A stretch of 64,000 nt of DNA from an uncultured Kordiimonas sp. (GTDB lineage Bacteria; Pseudomonadota; Alphaproteobacteria; Sphingomonadales; Kordiimonadaceae), in assembly GCA_947503575.1 (NCBI GenBank), contig CANNDZ010000001.1:124001-188000 (forward strand). Reading direction: 5' to 3'. Each line of letters starts with the position of its first letter. Within the stretch, counting starts at the first letter, position 1. Below the pieces are notes generated by a model. That model was not told the origin of the DNA and searched no databases. It was given only the letters and a program-made list of their open reading frames with translations. Below, in pieces: positions 53,233 through 61,514 of the stretch. The translations under genes and the position numbers were made by a program.

Positions 53233-53295
53233 ATTGAGCACCATGCTCTGACATCGCCCCCAACCAATACCGACCGAATGTTCGGTTATTATTGG

Positions 53296-54294
53296 CTATT
53301 TGTATGCGTAATCAAACATCATCAGCAGCGTGCGCTGCAACGGATTGAAGTTATCATCGGCGATCATCACAAGCCGCACCGTTGTGTCATCAACCGGCAC
53401 AACATCAAGCCCTTCCATATTGTCGACTGGGCCCGCGGGTGTTAGGTGCAGGATTTCCGTGCCCTTTAGCACGGTGCCAGCAACAATAGATTCTGCCTTG
53501 ATGTGATGAACTTTGATGGCGACGCCTTCAATCGCGGAGTATTTTCTAAGCAGCACCAAAACATCGCCGTTCGGCAGCACAGCGGCATCTGTTGGTGCAA
53601 AGTTCTTGGGCGGGGCAAAATACAAGTTGCTTGCCTGCATCTCGGAAACCAGCCAGGCTTTCAAGCGCCCATCCACACCTTCACCGCGTTCCGCAAAGGC
53701 CAGCACCTCCCCGGTGTGCAAATGCGCGATGGCCTCCATGCCGCCGTTTTGTGAGACGCCGCCAAAATCAATTGCTGCAAGCTCTTCGGGAGGGGTTGGT
53801 TTCGCGCCCGGTTCCTTGACGTACTCCAGCCGATGGTTCTGCTCAAACGATACCAAAAACCCATTGCCGTAACGAATCAGGCTTTCTGCATCCAAATCAA
53901 CCTTGTCGGATTCGGATGTACGCGTATACCCGCTCATCATACCGCCCGCTGGTGCCGCACCAGAAAGCGCATCAAACGGCGACTGCCACCAGTCCCCTTT
54001 ATCATTAATGGACAAAAGCTGCTGTTTGTCCGCGTCAATAAGCAAACCTGAAAAGCCGCCAAAATCATCATGGTCAGATGATAACTCCCAGCCACCTGCA
54101 TACCGTACCTTAACGACAACCCTGCCTGACGGCGCCTTAAGGTCCAGTGCCAAAGGCGTTGCCGTCACTTTAATCGCAGTTGGCAAGCCAAGGTCTTTGG
54201 CAACAATGGCGGCATCGTCGCCAGGCGGCAACAGCAAGCCAACTCCAGCAACAATCGAAATCATGAGCAGGCTAACGAATACAATACGTTTCAT
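53296..54294 (-). CDS. Esterase-like activity of phytase family protein
   Basis: A 332-residue exported or membrane-anchored protein: signal or anchor MKRIVFVSLLMISIVAGVGLL. The body is a beta-propeller type: GGFSGLLIDADKQQLLSIND, DAESLIRYGNGFLVSFEQNH, NGGMEAIAHLHTGEVLAFAE and AGPVDNMEGLDVVPVDDT are the repeats of the phytase-like esterase family. Substrate unknown. It follows cobT by 8 bp, so they are cotranscribed; the pairing with cobS/cobT is seen in other Alphaproteobacteria (memory, not checked). Confidence 0.85.
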   Translation of the reverse strand: MKRIVFVSLLMISIVAGVGLLLPPGDDAAIVAKDLGLPTAIKVTATPLALDLKAPSGRVVVKVRYAGGWELSSDHDDFGGFSGLLIDADKQQLLSINDKGDWWQSPFDALSGAAPAGGMMSGYTRTSESDKVDLDAESLIRYGNGFLVSFEQNHRLEYVKEPGAKPTPPEELAAIDFGGVSQNGGMEAIAHLHTGEVLAFAERGEGVDGRLKAWLVSEMQASNLYFAPPKNFAPTDAAVLPNGDVLVLLRKYSAIEGVAIKVHHIKAESIVAGTVLKGTEILHLTPAGPVDNMEGLDVVPVDDTTVRLVMIADDNFNPLQRTLLMMFDYAYK

Positions 54295-54302
54295 GGTGCT
54301 TC

Positions 54303-56162
54303 CTACAACCGTCGTGGCTTGGGCAAAGTGTCTTCAAATAACGCGGCAAGCTGTTCGGTCATGGCACCGCCAAGCTGCTCCGCGTCCAGTATTGTGACAG
54401 CGCGTTTATAGTAGCGCGTGACATCATGGCCGATGCCAATAGCAATGAGTTCAACAGGAGACTTGTCTTCAATCCAATGAATGACCTGCCGCAAATGGTT
54501 TTCCAGGTAGGTGCCGCTATTGACTGACAGCGTGCTGTCATCAACCGGCGCCCCGTCCGAAATCACCATCAAAATACGCCGCTCATCAGGCCTGGCAAGC
54601 AACCGGTTGTGCGACCACATCAGGGCTTCGCCGTCGATATTCTCCTTCAATAGCCCTTCCCGCATCATCAGCCCCAGATTGCGGCGTGATCGGCGCCACG
54701 GACTGTCTGCGGTTTTATAGACAATGTGACGCAAATCGTTGAGGCGTCCCGGCTTGGCGGGCCTGCTTGCTTCCAGCCATTTCTCACGCGATTTACCGCC
54801 TTTCCAGGCTTTGGTTGTAAAACCAAGGATTTCGACTTTCACGCCGCAGCGCTCAAGCGTACGGGCAAGAATATCAGCAGAAATAGCCGCAATGGAGATC
54901 GGACGACCCCGCATGGAGCCAGAATTATCCAGCAACAAGGTCACAACCGTGTCTTTAAACTCTGTGTCCGACTCAAGTTTGTATGACAAGGGCCGCAGCG
55001 GATTTGTGACAACGCGCGATAAGCGCCCAGCGTCCAGGATGCCTTCTTCCAGATCAAAATGCCAATGCCGCCGCTGTTGAGCCAGGAGGCGGCGTTGAAG
55101 CCGGTTGGCCAGCTTGGAAACAACACCTGTCAGGTGGGCCATCTGCTGATCAAGGTATTTGCGCAAGCGGTCCAGCTCTTCAGTCTCGCATAGTTCTTCT
55201 GCCTTGATGGTCTCGTCAAATTCTTCGGTAAACACCTTGTAGAAATCGGCATTGGGAATTTGATCAAGAGGCCGATTGGGGCGCCAAGGGATGGTGCCCT
55301 CGTGCGTGCCATCACTAGTGTCGCTGTCAGCGTCGTCTGTGTCATCAAGCGCGGCCTCGGATGAGGTTTCATCTTCGCCGGATTCACCTTCGCTATCATC
55401 AGAGCCTTCAGCACCGTCAGCATCACCTGATTCGTCTTCTACGCCATCACCGTCCGGGGTGGAGGGGGCGTCCGCTTCTGCGTTTTCATCCGGTTGCTGG
55501 TCATCGTCATCCTGATCTGATGACTGACCATCACCGTCGCCGACCAATTCCGCAATGATGCTGCGGGTCAGTACAGAAAGCCCCCGCTGGTCGTCGATTT
55601 TTTCTTCAAGATCATCCAGCAGGTGCCCCACGGTTTCTTCCAGCCACTTGCGCTGACCCTCCACCGCAAGCGTTGCACATTCCGGCGGTTTTTCACCCGT
55701 AAGGCGCTCGCGGGCAAGAAGGCCGAGCACATCAGCCAGCCGACCCGTTTCATCATCGCTGGGGCGCGCAATCCCACTTTCCTGAGCGCGGCGCGACACA
55801 TGGGTCGACAGATTTGCGTTAACACCCGTCATCTGGCGCGCACCGATCGATTCGTAGCGCGCTGTTTCAACCGCATCGAAAATCGCACGCGAAACCGCCC
55901 CGCCAGGGGCCAGTTTCATATGAAGCTGAGGGTCGTGATAGCGTTTTTTCAACGCCAGCGCATCGGCACAGCCGCGCGCTTCAGCCACATCCCGTGCTGT
56001 AACTTTGTGCGGCAAATGCAGAACACGCGCTTCGTTGCCGATCAGGGTTGGATGGTCAGCGGTGAAAGTAACCTCAAGGTCTTTGTCGCAAGCCACAGCG
56101 CGTGTGGTTGCCGCAAGCGCATGCTCGAAAGTTTCTTTGGGTTTTGATCCGCCATCAGCCAT
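54303..56162 (-). CDS. cobT: Aerobic cobaltochelatase subunit CobT
   Basis: A 619-residue subunit of the CobNST cobaltochelatase that inserts Co2+ into hydrogenobyrinic acid diamide in aerobic B12 synthesis. The N-terminal part is helical (residues 1-210), then an acidic Asp/Glu/Ser linker (about 215-295) and a C-terminal VWA domain with the MIDAS motif DNSGSMRG. It follows cobS by 17 bp. No cobN or other cob gene lies in the window, so a role in another metal insertion cannot be excluded. Confidence 0.95.
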   Translation of the reverse strand: MADGGSKPKETFEHALAATTRAVACDKDLEVTFTADHPTLIGNEARVLHLPHKVTARDVAEARGCADALALKKRYHDPQLHMKLAPGGAVSRAIFDAVETARYESIGARQMTGVNANLSTHVSRRAQESGIARPSDDETGRLADVLGLLARERLTGEKPPECATLAVEGQRKWLEETVGHLLDDLEEKIDDQRGLSVLTRSIIAELVGDGDGQSSDQDDDDQQPDENAEADAPSTPDGDGVEDESGDADGAEGSDDSEGESGEDETSSEAALDDTDDADSDTSDGTHEGTIPWRPNRPLDQIPNADFYKVFTEEFDETIKAEELCETEELDRLRKYLDQQMAHLTGVVSKLANRLQRRLLAQQRRHWHFDLEEGILDAGRLSRVVTNPLRPLSYKLESDTEFKDTVVTLLLDNSGSMRGRPISIAAISADILARTLERCGVKVEILGFTTKAWKGGKSREKWLEASRPAKPGRLNDLRHIVYKTADSPWRRSRRNLGLMMREGLLKENIDGEALMWSHNRLLARPDERRILMVISDGAPVDDSTLSVNSGTYLENHLRQVIHWIEDKSPVELIAIGIGHDVTRYYKRAVTILDAEQLGGAMTEQLAALFEDTLPKPRRL

Positions 56163-56179
56163 GAGGTTGGGTTTCGCCG

Positions 56180-57178
56180 TTAACTGCCAAGGACCAGATT
56201 AGCCGCCGAGTCCTTCAACTCTTCGCCAAAACAGCGCTGGTAATATTCTGCAACAATGGTGCGTTCGGCTTCATCACACTTGTTGAGAAAACTGGTTTTG
56301 AAAGCGAACCCTACATCGCCGAAAATACGAGCGTTTTGCGCCCAGGTTAAAACCGTGCGCGGGCTCATGACGGTTGAGATGTCGCCCGCCATAAAGCCGG
56401 TGCGCGTCAGGTCTGCCACCCGCACCATTGCTGAAACCGTTTTCTGACCGTCTTCGGTTTGATAATCAGGTTCCTTGGCCAGCATGATTTCTGTTTCCAC
56501 ATCATGAGGTAGGTAATTCAGCGTCGCGACAATGTTCCAGCGGTCCATCTGGCCCTGGTTGATCTGTTGCGTGCCATGATACAGGCCCGTTGTATCACCA
56601 AGCCCTACGGTGTTGGCTGTCGCAAAAATACGGAACGCAGGATGGGGCCGTATAACCCGGTTTTGGTCCAGCAAGGTCAGCTTGCCTTCCACTTCCAGCA
56701 CGCGCTGGATAACAAACATCACATCCGGACGACCGGCATCATATTCGTCAAATACAATCGCTGTCGGGGATTGCAGCGCCCAAGGCAGCAAGCCTTCCTG
56801 AAACTGGGTAACCTGTTTGCCGTCCTTCAGAACAATTGCATCCTTGCCAACTAGGTCGATTCGGCTGATGTGGCTATCGAGGTTAACCCTTACAGTCGGC
56901 CAGTTCAGGCGCGCGGCCACCTGCTCGATATGGGTTGATTTACCAGTGCCGTGATAACCTTGGATCATCACGCGTCGATTGTGAGCAAACCCTGCCAATA
57001 CGGCCAGCGTGGTGTCATGGTCAAACACGTACGCGCTGTCGACATCAGGCACGTGCTCTGTGCGGTCGGCAAAAGCGGGCACTTCCATATCTATGTCGAT
57101 GCCAAAAACATCACGCACAGATACCTTGTTTTCGGGAAGGTCAATATTTGGCAATTTTTCGGCCGTTGCGGCACTCAT
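56180..57178 (-). CDS. cobS: Aerobic cobaltochelatase subunit CobS
   Basis: A 332-residue AAA+ ATPase forming a ring with CobT. Walker A is [19 protein letters not shown], Walker B is [14 protein letters not shown], and the N-terminal part ([20 protein letters not shown]) is the usual one. I chose the ATG at 57178, with agaggatttgtc in front; an earlier in-frame start adds 12 unlike residues. The divergent promoter region of 148 bp is shared with bolA. It leads into cobT and the phytase-like gene. Confidence 0.96.
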   Translation of the reverse strand: MSAATAEKLPNIDLPENKVSVRDVFGIDIDMEVPAFADRTEHVPDVDSAYVFDHDTTLAVLAGFAHNRRVMIQGYHGTGKSTHIEQVAARLNWPTVRVNLDSHISRIDLVGKDAIVLKDGKQVTQFQEGLLPWALQSPTAIVFDEYDAGRPDVMFVIQRVLEVEGKLTLLDQNRVIRPHPAFRIFATANTVGLGDTTGLYHGTQQINQGQMDRWNIVATLNYLPHDVETEIMLAKEPDYQTEDGQKTVSAMVRVADLTRTGFMAGDISTVMSPRTVLTWAQNARIFGDVGFAFKTSFLNKCDEAERTIVAEYYQRCFGEELKDSAANLVLGS

Positions 57179-57326
57179 GACAAATCCTCTTGTCTTGATG
57201 GTTTTGATGCCCATTCTATAGACACCGAGTCAGGCATGGCCAAAAGAAAATACTCGATAGCTTTGTGGCATGTGGCCGCATATATCAGCATTTCTGGCCG
57301 GACACTCAAGAGAAAGTAAGGCGAAA

Positions 57327-57602
57327 ATGGGTAAAGTCAGTGAAACAATCGAAAAAAAGCTAATGGACGCGCTTGCGCCCACATACCTGGAGGTGATTGA
57401 CGACTCGGACAGTCACGCCGGGCATGCCGGAAACCCGCACGGTGAGGGGGAAAGTCATTTTCATGTTAACATCACCAGCGAAGCGTTTCAGGGCAAAAAC
57501 CGGGTGGGGCGCCAGCGCCTTGTCAATGCTGCCCTGCGGGAAGAATTGGCAGGCCCGGTTCATGCTTTGTCTATGAAGTGTTTCGCACCGGATGAAAGTT
57601 GA
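57327..57602 (+). CDS. bolA: BolA family protein
   Basis: A 91-residue BolA-family protein: MGKVSETIEKKLMDALAPTY, HFHVNITSEAFQGKNRVGRQR, and HALSMKCFAPDES. It pairs with monothiol glutaredoxins in iron-sulfur and iron homeostasis; the conserved His in SHFHV is the usual cluster ligand. Start ATG at 57327 (aaggcgaaa in front); the frame extends further upstream but without homology. Divergent from cobS. In many Alphaproteobacteria a dnaJ-like gene lies here; none is present. Confidence 0.93.
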   Translation: MGKVSETIEKKLMDALAPTYLEVIDDSDSHAGHAGNPHGEGESHFHVNITSEAFQGKNRVGRQRLVNAALREELAGPVHALSMKCFAPDES

Positions 57603-57613
57603 TGTGAATCATT

Positions 57614-57667
57614 GGTCTGAATGCATGCCTTAGCTCAGACTATCCTCAGCCCAGACCATGGCTAAGG
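57614..57667 (+). promoter_or_regulatory. Leader with competing pairings that mask the AhpD-like RBS
   Basis: CCTTAGC (57628-57634) is the exact complement of GCTAAGG (57661-57667), the ribosome binding site of the next gene. GTCTGA (57615-57620) can pair with TCAGAC (57635-57640), which would hold CCTTAGC in its loop, and GGTCTG (57614-57619) can pair with CAGACC (57652-57657). The last crosses the RBS pairing, making a pseudoknot or a switch. Seen by eye only; no folding energies were computed. Confidence 0.45.
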
Positions 57668-57676
57668 AGAATGTGG

Positions 57677-58225
57677 ATGCGCCTCAAACCAGCCGACAGA
57701 AACGATCTGCCAGCCGACCTTGCTGCCATTATGGCGGGAGCGGAGTCCATGATGGGGTTTACCGCCAACGATGGCCTTCTGATGGCACGCAAGCCTGCAA
57801 TGATGAAAGCCCTTTCGGCGCTCACCATGTCCATTTACAAGGATACGTCGCTGGACCAGGGGCTGCTGAGGCTGGTTGCCTATGTTACCAGCACAGCGGC
57901 AGGATGCCGCTATTGCAAGGGGCACACGGCGTTTGGCGCGCTCAATCACGGTGTTTCATGTGAAAAACTTGAGGACGCCTGGTCGTATGAGACATCACCG
58001 CACTATACGGACCGGGAGCGTGCAGCCCTGAGACTTGCGCATTATGCTGCCATGGCACCGCATGAGGTTTCAGACGACATTTTTGACGCGCTGAGGCCAC
58101 ACTGGAGCGAACAGCAGATTATCGACATTGTTGCTGTGATTTCGCTGTTCGGGTTTTTAAACCGTTGGAATTCGGTGCTGGGTACAGACCTTGAAGATGT
58201 AGTAAAGGAAGCAACGACGCCTTAA
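57677..58225 (+). CDS. AhpD-like carboxymuconolactone decarboxylase family protein
   Basis: A 182-residue protein of the CMD/AhpD fold. The peroxidase-type CxxC is CRYCKGH with its conserved downstream His (about residues 77-83), which in AhpD-like proteins reduces peroxides via a thiol-disulfide cycle. I chose the ATG at 57677, 7 bp after aaggag; ATG 57671 would place it too near. The family is generally antioxidant; partners are unknown. Its RBS can be sequestered by the leader. The end overlaps the 32-residue frame on the opposite strand by 4 bp. Confidence 0.85.
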   Translation: MRLKPADRNDLPADLAAIMAGAESMMGFTANDGLLMARKPAMMKALSALTMSIYKDTSLDQGLLRLVAYVTSTAAGCRYCKGHTAFGALNHGVSCEKLEDAWSYETSPHYTDRERAALRLAHYAAMAPHEVSDDIFDALRPHWSEQQIIDIVAVISLFGFLNRWNSVLGTDLEDVVKEATTP

Positions 58226-58320
58226 CGCATCATTTTTCGGCGGCTGTGCAGAAGGCCTGCCGCAACAATAATCGGCAGTATCAGTGCCGTCAGTGTTTCT
58301 ATGCTCATCAACTCAGCCAT
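58222..58320 (-). CDS. 32-residue membrane protein
   Basis: A 32-codon frame with a near-perfect ribosome binding site (aaaaggagcgggct, AGGAG 8 bp before ATG): MAELMSIETLTALILPIIVA at its start, one transmembrane helix, and a basic C-terminal end (HSRRKMMR). It lies between acnB and the AhpD-like gene; on its strand acnB is upstream, but the acnB terminator lies between. Strength of the RBS argues for translation. No family recognised; too short for homology to say more. Confidence 0.5.
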   Translation of the reverse strand: MAELMSIETLTALILPIIVAAGLLHSRRKMMR

Positions 58321-58443
58321 AGCCCGCTCCTTTTGTCGCTCTGCGTCTTTGTTTTGCGCAGTCGTTGTTATTTACGGCGACAAGATCGACTTGGTTTAAG
58401 GCATAAACATGATCAAATCTGGGTAACATTGGTGCATATAAAA

Positions 58444-58471
58444 AAGCAGCGCACCCTATGGCGCGCTGCTT
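58444..58471 (-). terminator. Rho-independent terminator of acnB
   Basis: On the minus strand, AAGCAGCGC-GCCATAGGGT-GCGCTGCTT followed by TTTT is a 9-bp stem with a U-run, 40 bp after the acnB stop. Confidence 0.9.
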
Positions 58472-58510
58472 ATTGGTTGGTTTAAATTCGTGGTACGCAG
58501 CCAGCCCCCG

Positions 58511-61294
58511 CTATAAAGCCTGGTGGGTCACTGGTGGCTTACCAAGGGGCGGTGCAAATTTGGTCAGGCTGATACCATCGACCGCCGCTTTATATTCGTC
58601 TACACTTGGCGTGCGTCCCAGAATGCTGGAAAGGACAACGACAGGCGTTGATGCCAGCAGCGACTCGCCCTTCTTCTCATCCGAATCTTCCACAACCCGG
58701 CCTTTAAACAAGCGCGTCGATGTGGCCATCACAGTATCGCCCTTGCCCGCCTTTTCCTGGTTACCCATACACAGGTTGCAGCCCGGGCGCTCCAGATACA
58801 GGATATTTTCATATTCGGTGCGCGCCGCGTTTTTTGGGGCATCGTCATCAAACTCAAACCCTGCATATTTTTGCAGAACGGCCCAATCGCCCTCTTCCTT
58901 CAACTCGTCAACAATGTTGTAGGTTGGCGGCGCAATCACAAGCGGGGCGTTAAACTTAACCTCGCCCTGCTTCTCCAGGTTTTTCAGCATATGGGCGACA
59001 ATTTTCATATCGCCTTTATGCACCATGCAGGACCCGACAAAGCCAAGATCGACCTTCTTGTCACCGCCGTAATAGGAAACCGGACGGATGGTGTCGTGCG
59101 TGTAGCGCTTGGAGACATCAGCATTGTTCACGTCGGGGTCAGCGATCATCGGTTCAGCAACCTGGTCCAGATCCACCACAAATTCTGCAAAATATTTCGC
59201 GTTATCATCTGGCGCCAAGGCAGGCCGCTCACCAGATTTGATCTCCGCGATCCGCTTATTGGCAATGTCGATCAGGCCCTGAAGGGTCTGAGCGGTATTG
59301 TCCATACCCTTATCGATCATAATCTGGATGCGGCTTTTGGCGATCTCAAGCGACTGGATGAGTGTCGCATCCTCAGAAATACAGATGGAGGCTTTTGCCT
59401 TCATTTCTGCCGTCCAGTCCGTGAAGGTAAAGGCCTGGTCCGCCAGCAGCGTACCAATATGCACTTCAATCACGCGGCCCTGAAAGACGTTGTCGCCAAA
59501 TTTCTTGAGCATTTGCGCCTGGGTGGCGTGCACCACATCCCGGAAGTCCATATGATCCTGCAAGGTTCCCCTGAAAGTCACCTTGACCGATTCAGGGATC
59601 GGCATGGTCGCTTCACCGGTTGCAAGCGCTAGCGCCACGGTGCCGGAGTCTGCACCAAAGGCCACACCCTTGGACATGCGCGTGTGGCTGTCGCCGCCAA
59701 TAATCACCGACCAGTCATCAACCGTAATGTCGTTCAGTACTTTATGGATAACATCTGTCATCGCGTGATATTTGCCCTGAGGGTCACGCGCTGTGATCAG
59801 GCCAAACTTATTCATAAAGCTCATCAGTTTCGGAATATTCTGCTGTGCTTTCTTGTCCCAAACAGACGCTGTATGGCAGCCGGACTGGTACGCGCCGTCC
59901 ACCGTTGGTGAAATAACAGTCGCCGCCATGGCTTCCAGTTCCTGGCTGGTCATCAGGCCCGTTGTATCCTGCGAACCAACAATATTCACTCTCACCCGAA
60001 CATCTGATCCGGCATGTAGCGGAGCATCAGATGCTACGCCAACAGCGTTGCGGTTGAAGATTTTTTCAACGGCTGTCAGGCCCTGCGCTTCGTGCGAGAT
60101 TTCTTTGGAGGCGGCGAACACAGCAGGCATATCTATGCCGAGCGTTTCTGCCGCAAAGCTTTGCAGCTTTTTACCAAATACAATTGCATAAGAGCCACCA
60201 GCCTTAATCGATTCGACCTTTTGCGGGGTGAGCGCCGAGGAGATGTCGACAAGCTCGTTGCCGGCTTCATCATATAATTTCTGCGTTTTGGTGTTAATTG
60301 TCAGGACAGTGCCGTTATCAACAGAATACATCTGCTCAAGCACCGGATCCCCATTGGCATCCAAAACGGGTTGCCCGTTGGCATCCAGTTTTTTGACCCA
60401 GTTTTTCAGGTCAATACCAATGCCACCGGTTACATCAACCGTTGTCAGGAAGATCGGTGAAATACCGTTGGTGCCGCCAACAATCGGCGCAATATTGACA
60501 AACGGCACATAAGGGCTGGCTTTTTTACCGGTCCAAAGCGCCACATTGTTCACACCGGACATACGTGACGAGCCAACGCCCATGGTGCCTTTTTCAGCAA
60601 CCAGCATCACCCGCGCATCAGGGTGCTGTTGCTGGAGCGCCTGAATTTCAGCCTGCGCCTCTTCAGAGATCATGCATTTGCCGTGCAGCTCCCGGTCAGA
60701 GCGAGAGTGCGCCTGATTACCCGGTGACAGAAGGTCCGTCGACACATCGCCTTCCGCCGCAATATAGGTGACGACTTTGATCTGTTCATCAATTTCAGGA
60801 AGCTTGGTAAAGAACTCAGCCTGCGCATAACTTTCCAAAATATCTTTGGCTACCGCGTTACCGGCTGCATAAGCTGCTGCAAGGCGGCCAGTATCCGCCT
60901 CATACAGAAACACCTGGGTTTTCAGGACGTCCGCCGCACTTTCTGCAATCGCAGCATCATCACCCAGCGCCAGATCAAGAAGAACCTCAACCGATTGGCC
61001 CCCTTTCATGTGGGACAGCAGTTCAAAGGCAAATTCTGTTGAAATTTCATCAACAGCTGTTTCGCCCAGGATAATGTCTTTCAGGAATGCGGCTTTTTCA
61101 CCAGCAGCGCTGGTTGTGCCCGGCAGAGTGTTGTAGATGAAAAACTCAAGAGATGATTTTCTGTGCTCGTGCCCCGTATCTCTGATCTGAGCAACAATCT
61201 CCTTTACAAGAGCCCCGTCTTCGATGGGTTTAGGGTTCAGCCCCTGTTCTTTGCGGGTATCAATCTCATTCAGATATTCAATGTACAAACTCAT
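58511..61294 (-). CDS. acnB: Aconitate hydratase B, long form (AcnB)
   Basis: AcnB isomerises citrate and isocitrate in the TCA cycle (and 2-methylisocitrate in some bacteria). At 927 residues it is longer than the E. coli type (about 865). The N-terminus reads MSLYIEYLNEIDTRKEQGLN, then EFFIYNTLPGTTSAAGEKAA-like residues, a HEAT-like domain. The Fe-S ligands are Cys in FVGSCMVHKGD (about 755) and the pair in PGCNLCMGNQ (about 840, 843). The N-terminal stretch and length recall the form I associate with Bacteroidetes, which suggests horizontal transfer or an unusual clade; this is by memory. The ATG follows aggaaagtc. Divergent from acnA, 220 bp apart. Confidence 0.93.
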   Translation of the reverse strand: MSLYIEYLNEIDTRKEQGLNPKPIEDGALVKEIVAQIRDTGHEHRKSSLEFFIYNTLPGTTSAAGEKAAFLKDIILGETAVDEISTEFAFELLSHMKGGQSVEVLLDLALGDDAAIAESAADVLKTQVFLYEADTGRLAAAYAAGNAVAKDILESYAQAEFFTKLPEIDEQIKVVTYIAAEGDVSTDLLSPGNQAHSRSDRELHGKCMISEEAQAEIQALQQQHPDARVMLVAEKGTMGVGSSRMSGVNNVALWTGKKASPYVPFVNIAPIVGGTNGISPIFLTTVDVTGGIGIDLKNWVKKLDANGQPVLDANGDPVLEQMYSVDNGTVLTINTKTQKLYDEAGNELVDISSALTPQKVESIKAGGSYAIVFGKKLQSFAAETLGIDMPAVFAASKEISHEAQGLTAVEKIFNRNAVGVASDAPLHAGSDVRVRVNIVGSQDTTGLMTSQELEAMAATVISPTVDGAYQSGCHTASVWDKKAQQNIPKLMSFMNKFGLITARDPQGKYHAMTDVIHKVLNDITVDDWSVIIGGDSHTRMSKGVAFGADSGTVALALATGEATMPIPESVKVTFRGTLQDHMDFRDVVHATQAQMLKKFGDNVFQGRVIEVHIGTLLADQAFTFTDWTAEMKAKASICISEDATLIQSLEIAKSRIQIMIDKGMDNTAQTLQGLIDIANKRIAEIKSGERPALAPDDNAKYFAEFVVDLDQVAEPMIADPDVNNADVSKRYTHDTIRPVSYYGGDKKVDLGFVGSCMVHKGDMKIVAHMLKNLEKQGEVKFNAPLVIAPPTYNIVDELKEEGDWAVLQKYAGFEFDDDAPKNAARTEYENILYLERPGCNLCMGNQEKAGKGDTVMATSTRLFKGRVVEDSDEKKGESLLASTPVVVLSSILGRTPSVDEYKAAVDGISLTKFAPPLGKPPVTHQAL

Positions 61295-61514
61295 GACTTT
61301 CCTGACAAAAAAGTGTTATATAAAGCCTGAAACCTGGCTGCAGAATAGCCTGTCAAGCAAGGGAGAAGCAGGTCGGCGCGGATACTATTTCAACAACCCC
61401 TTGCTTGCAAGAAAGTTTAGCTTGAAAACGGCCTGCTTTCGGCCAATTTCTTACCCAAACGTGCCCTAATCTGTACGTGAATTTTTAACCCCCGGGAATG
61501 GAGACTTTGATTCC

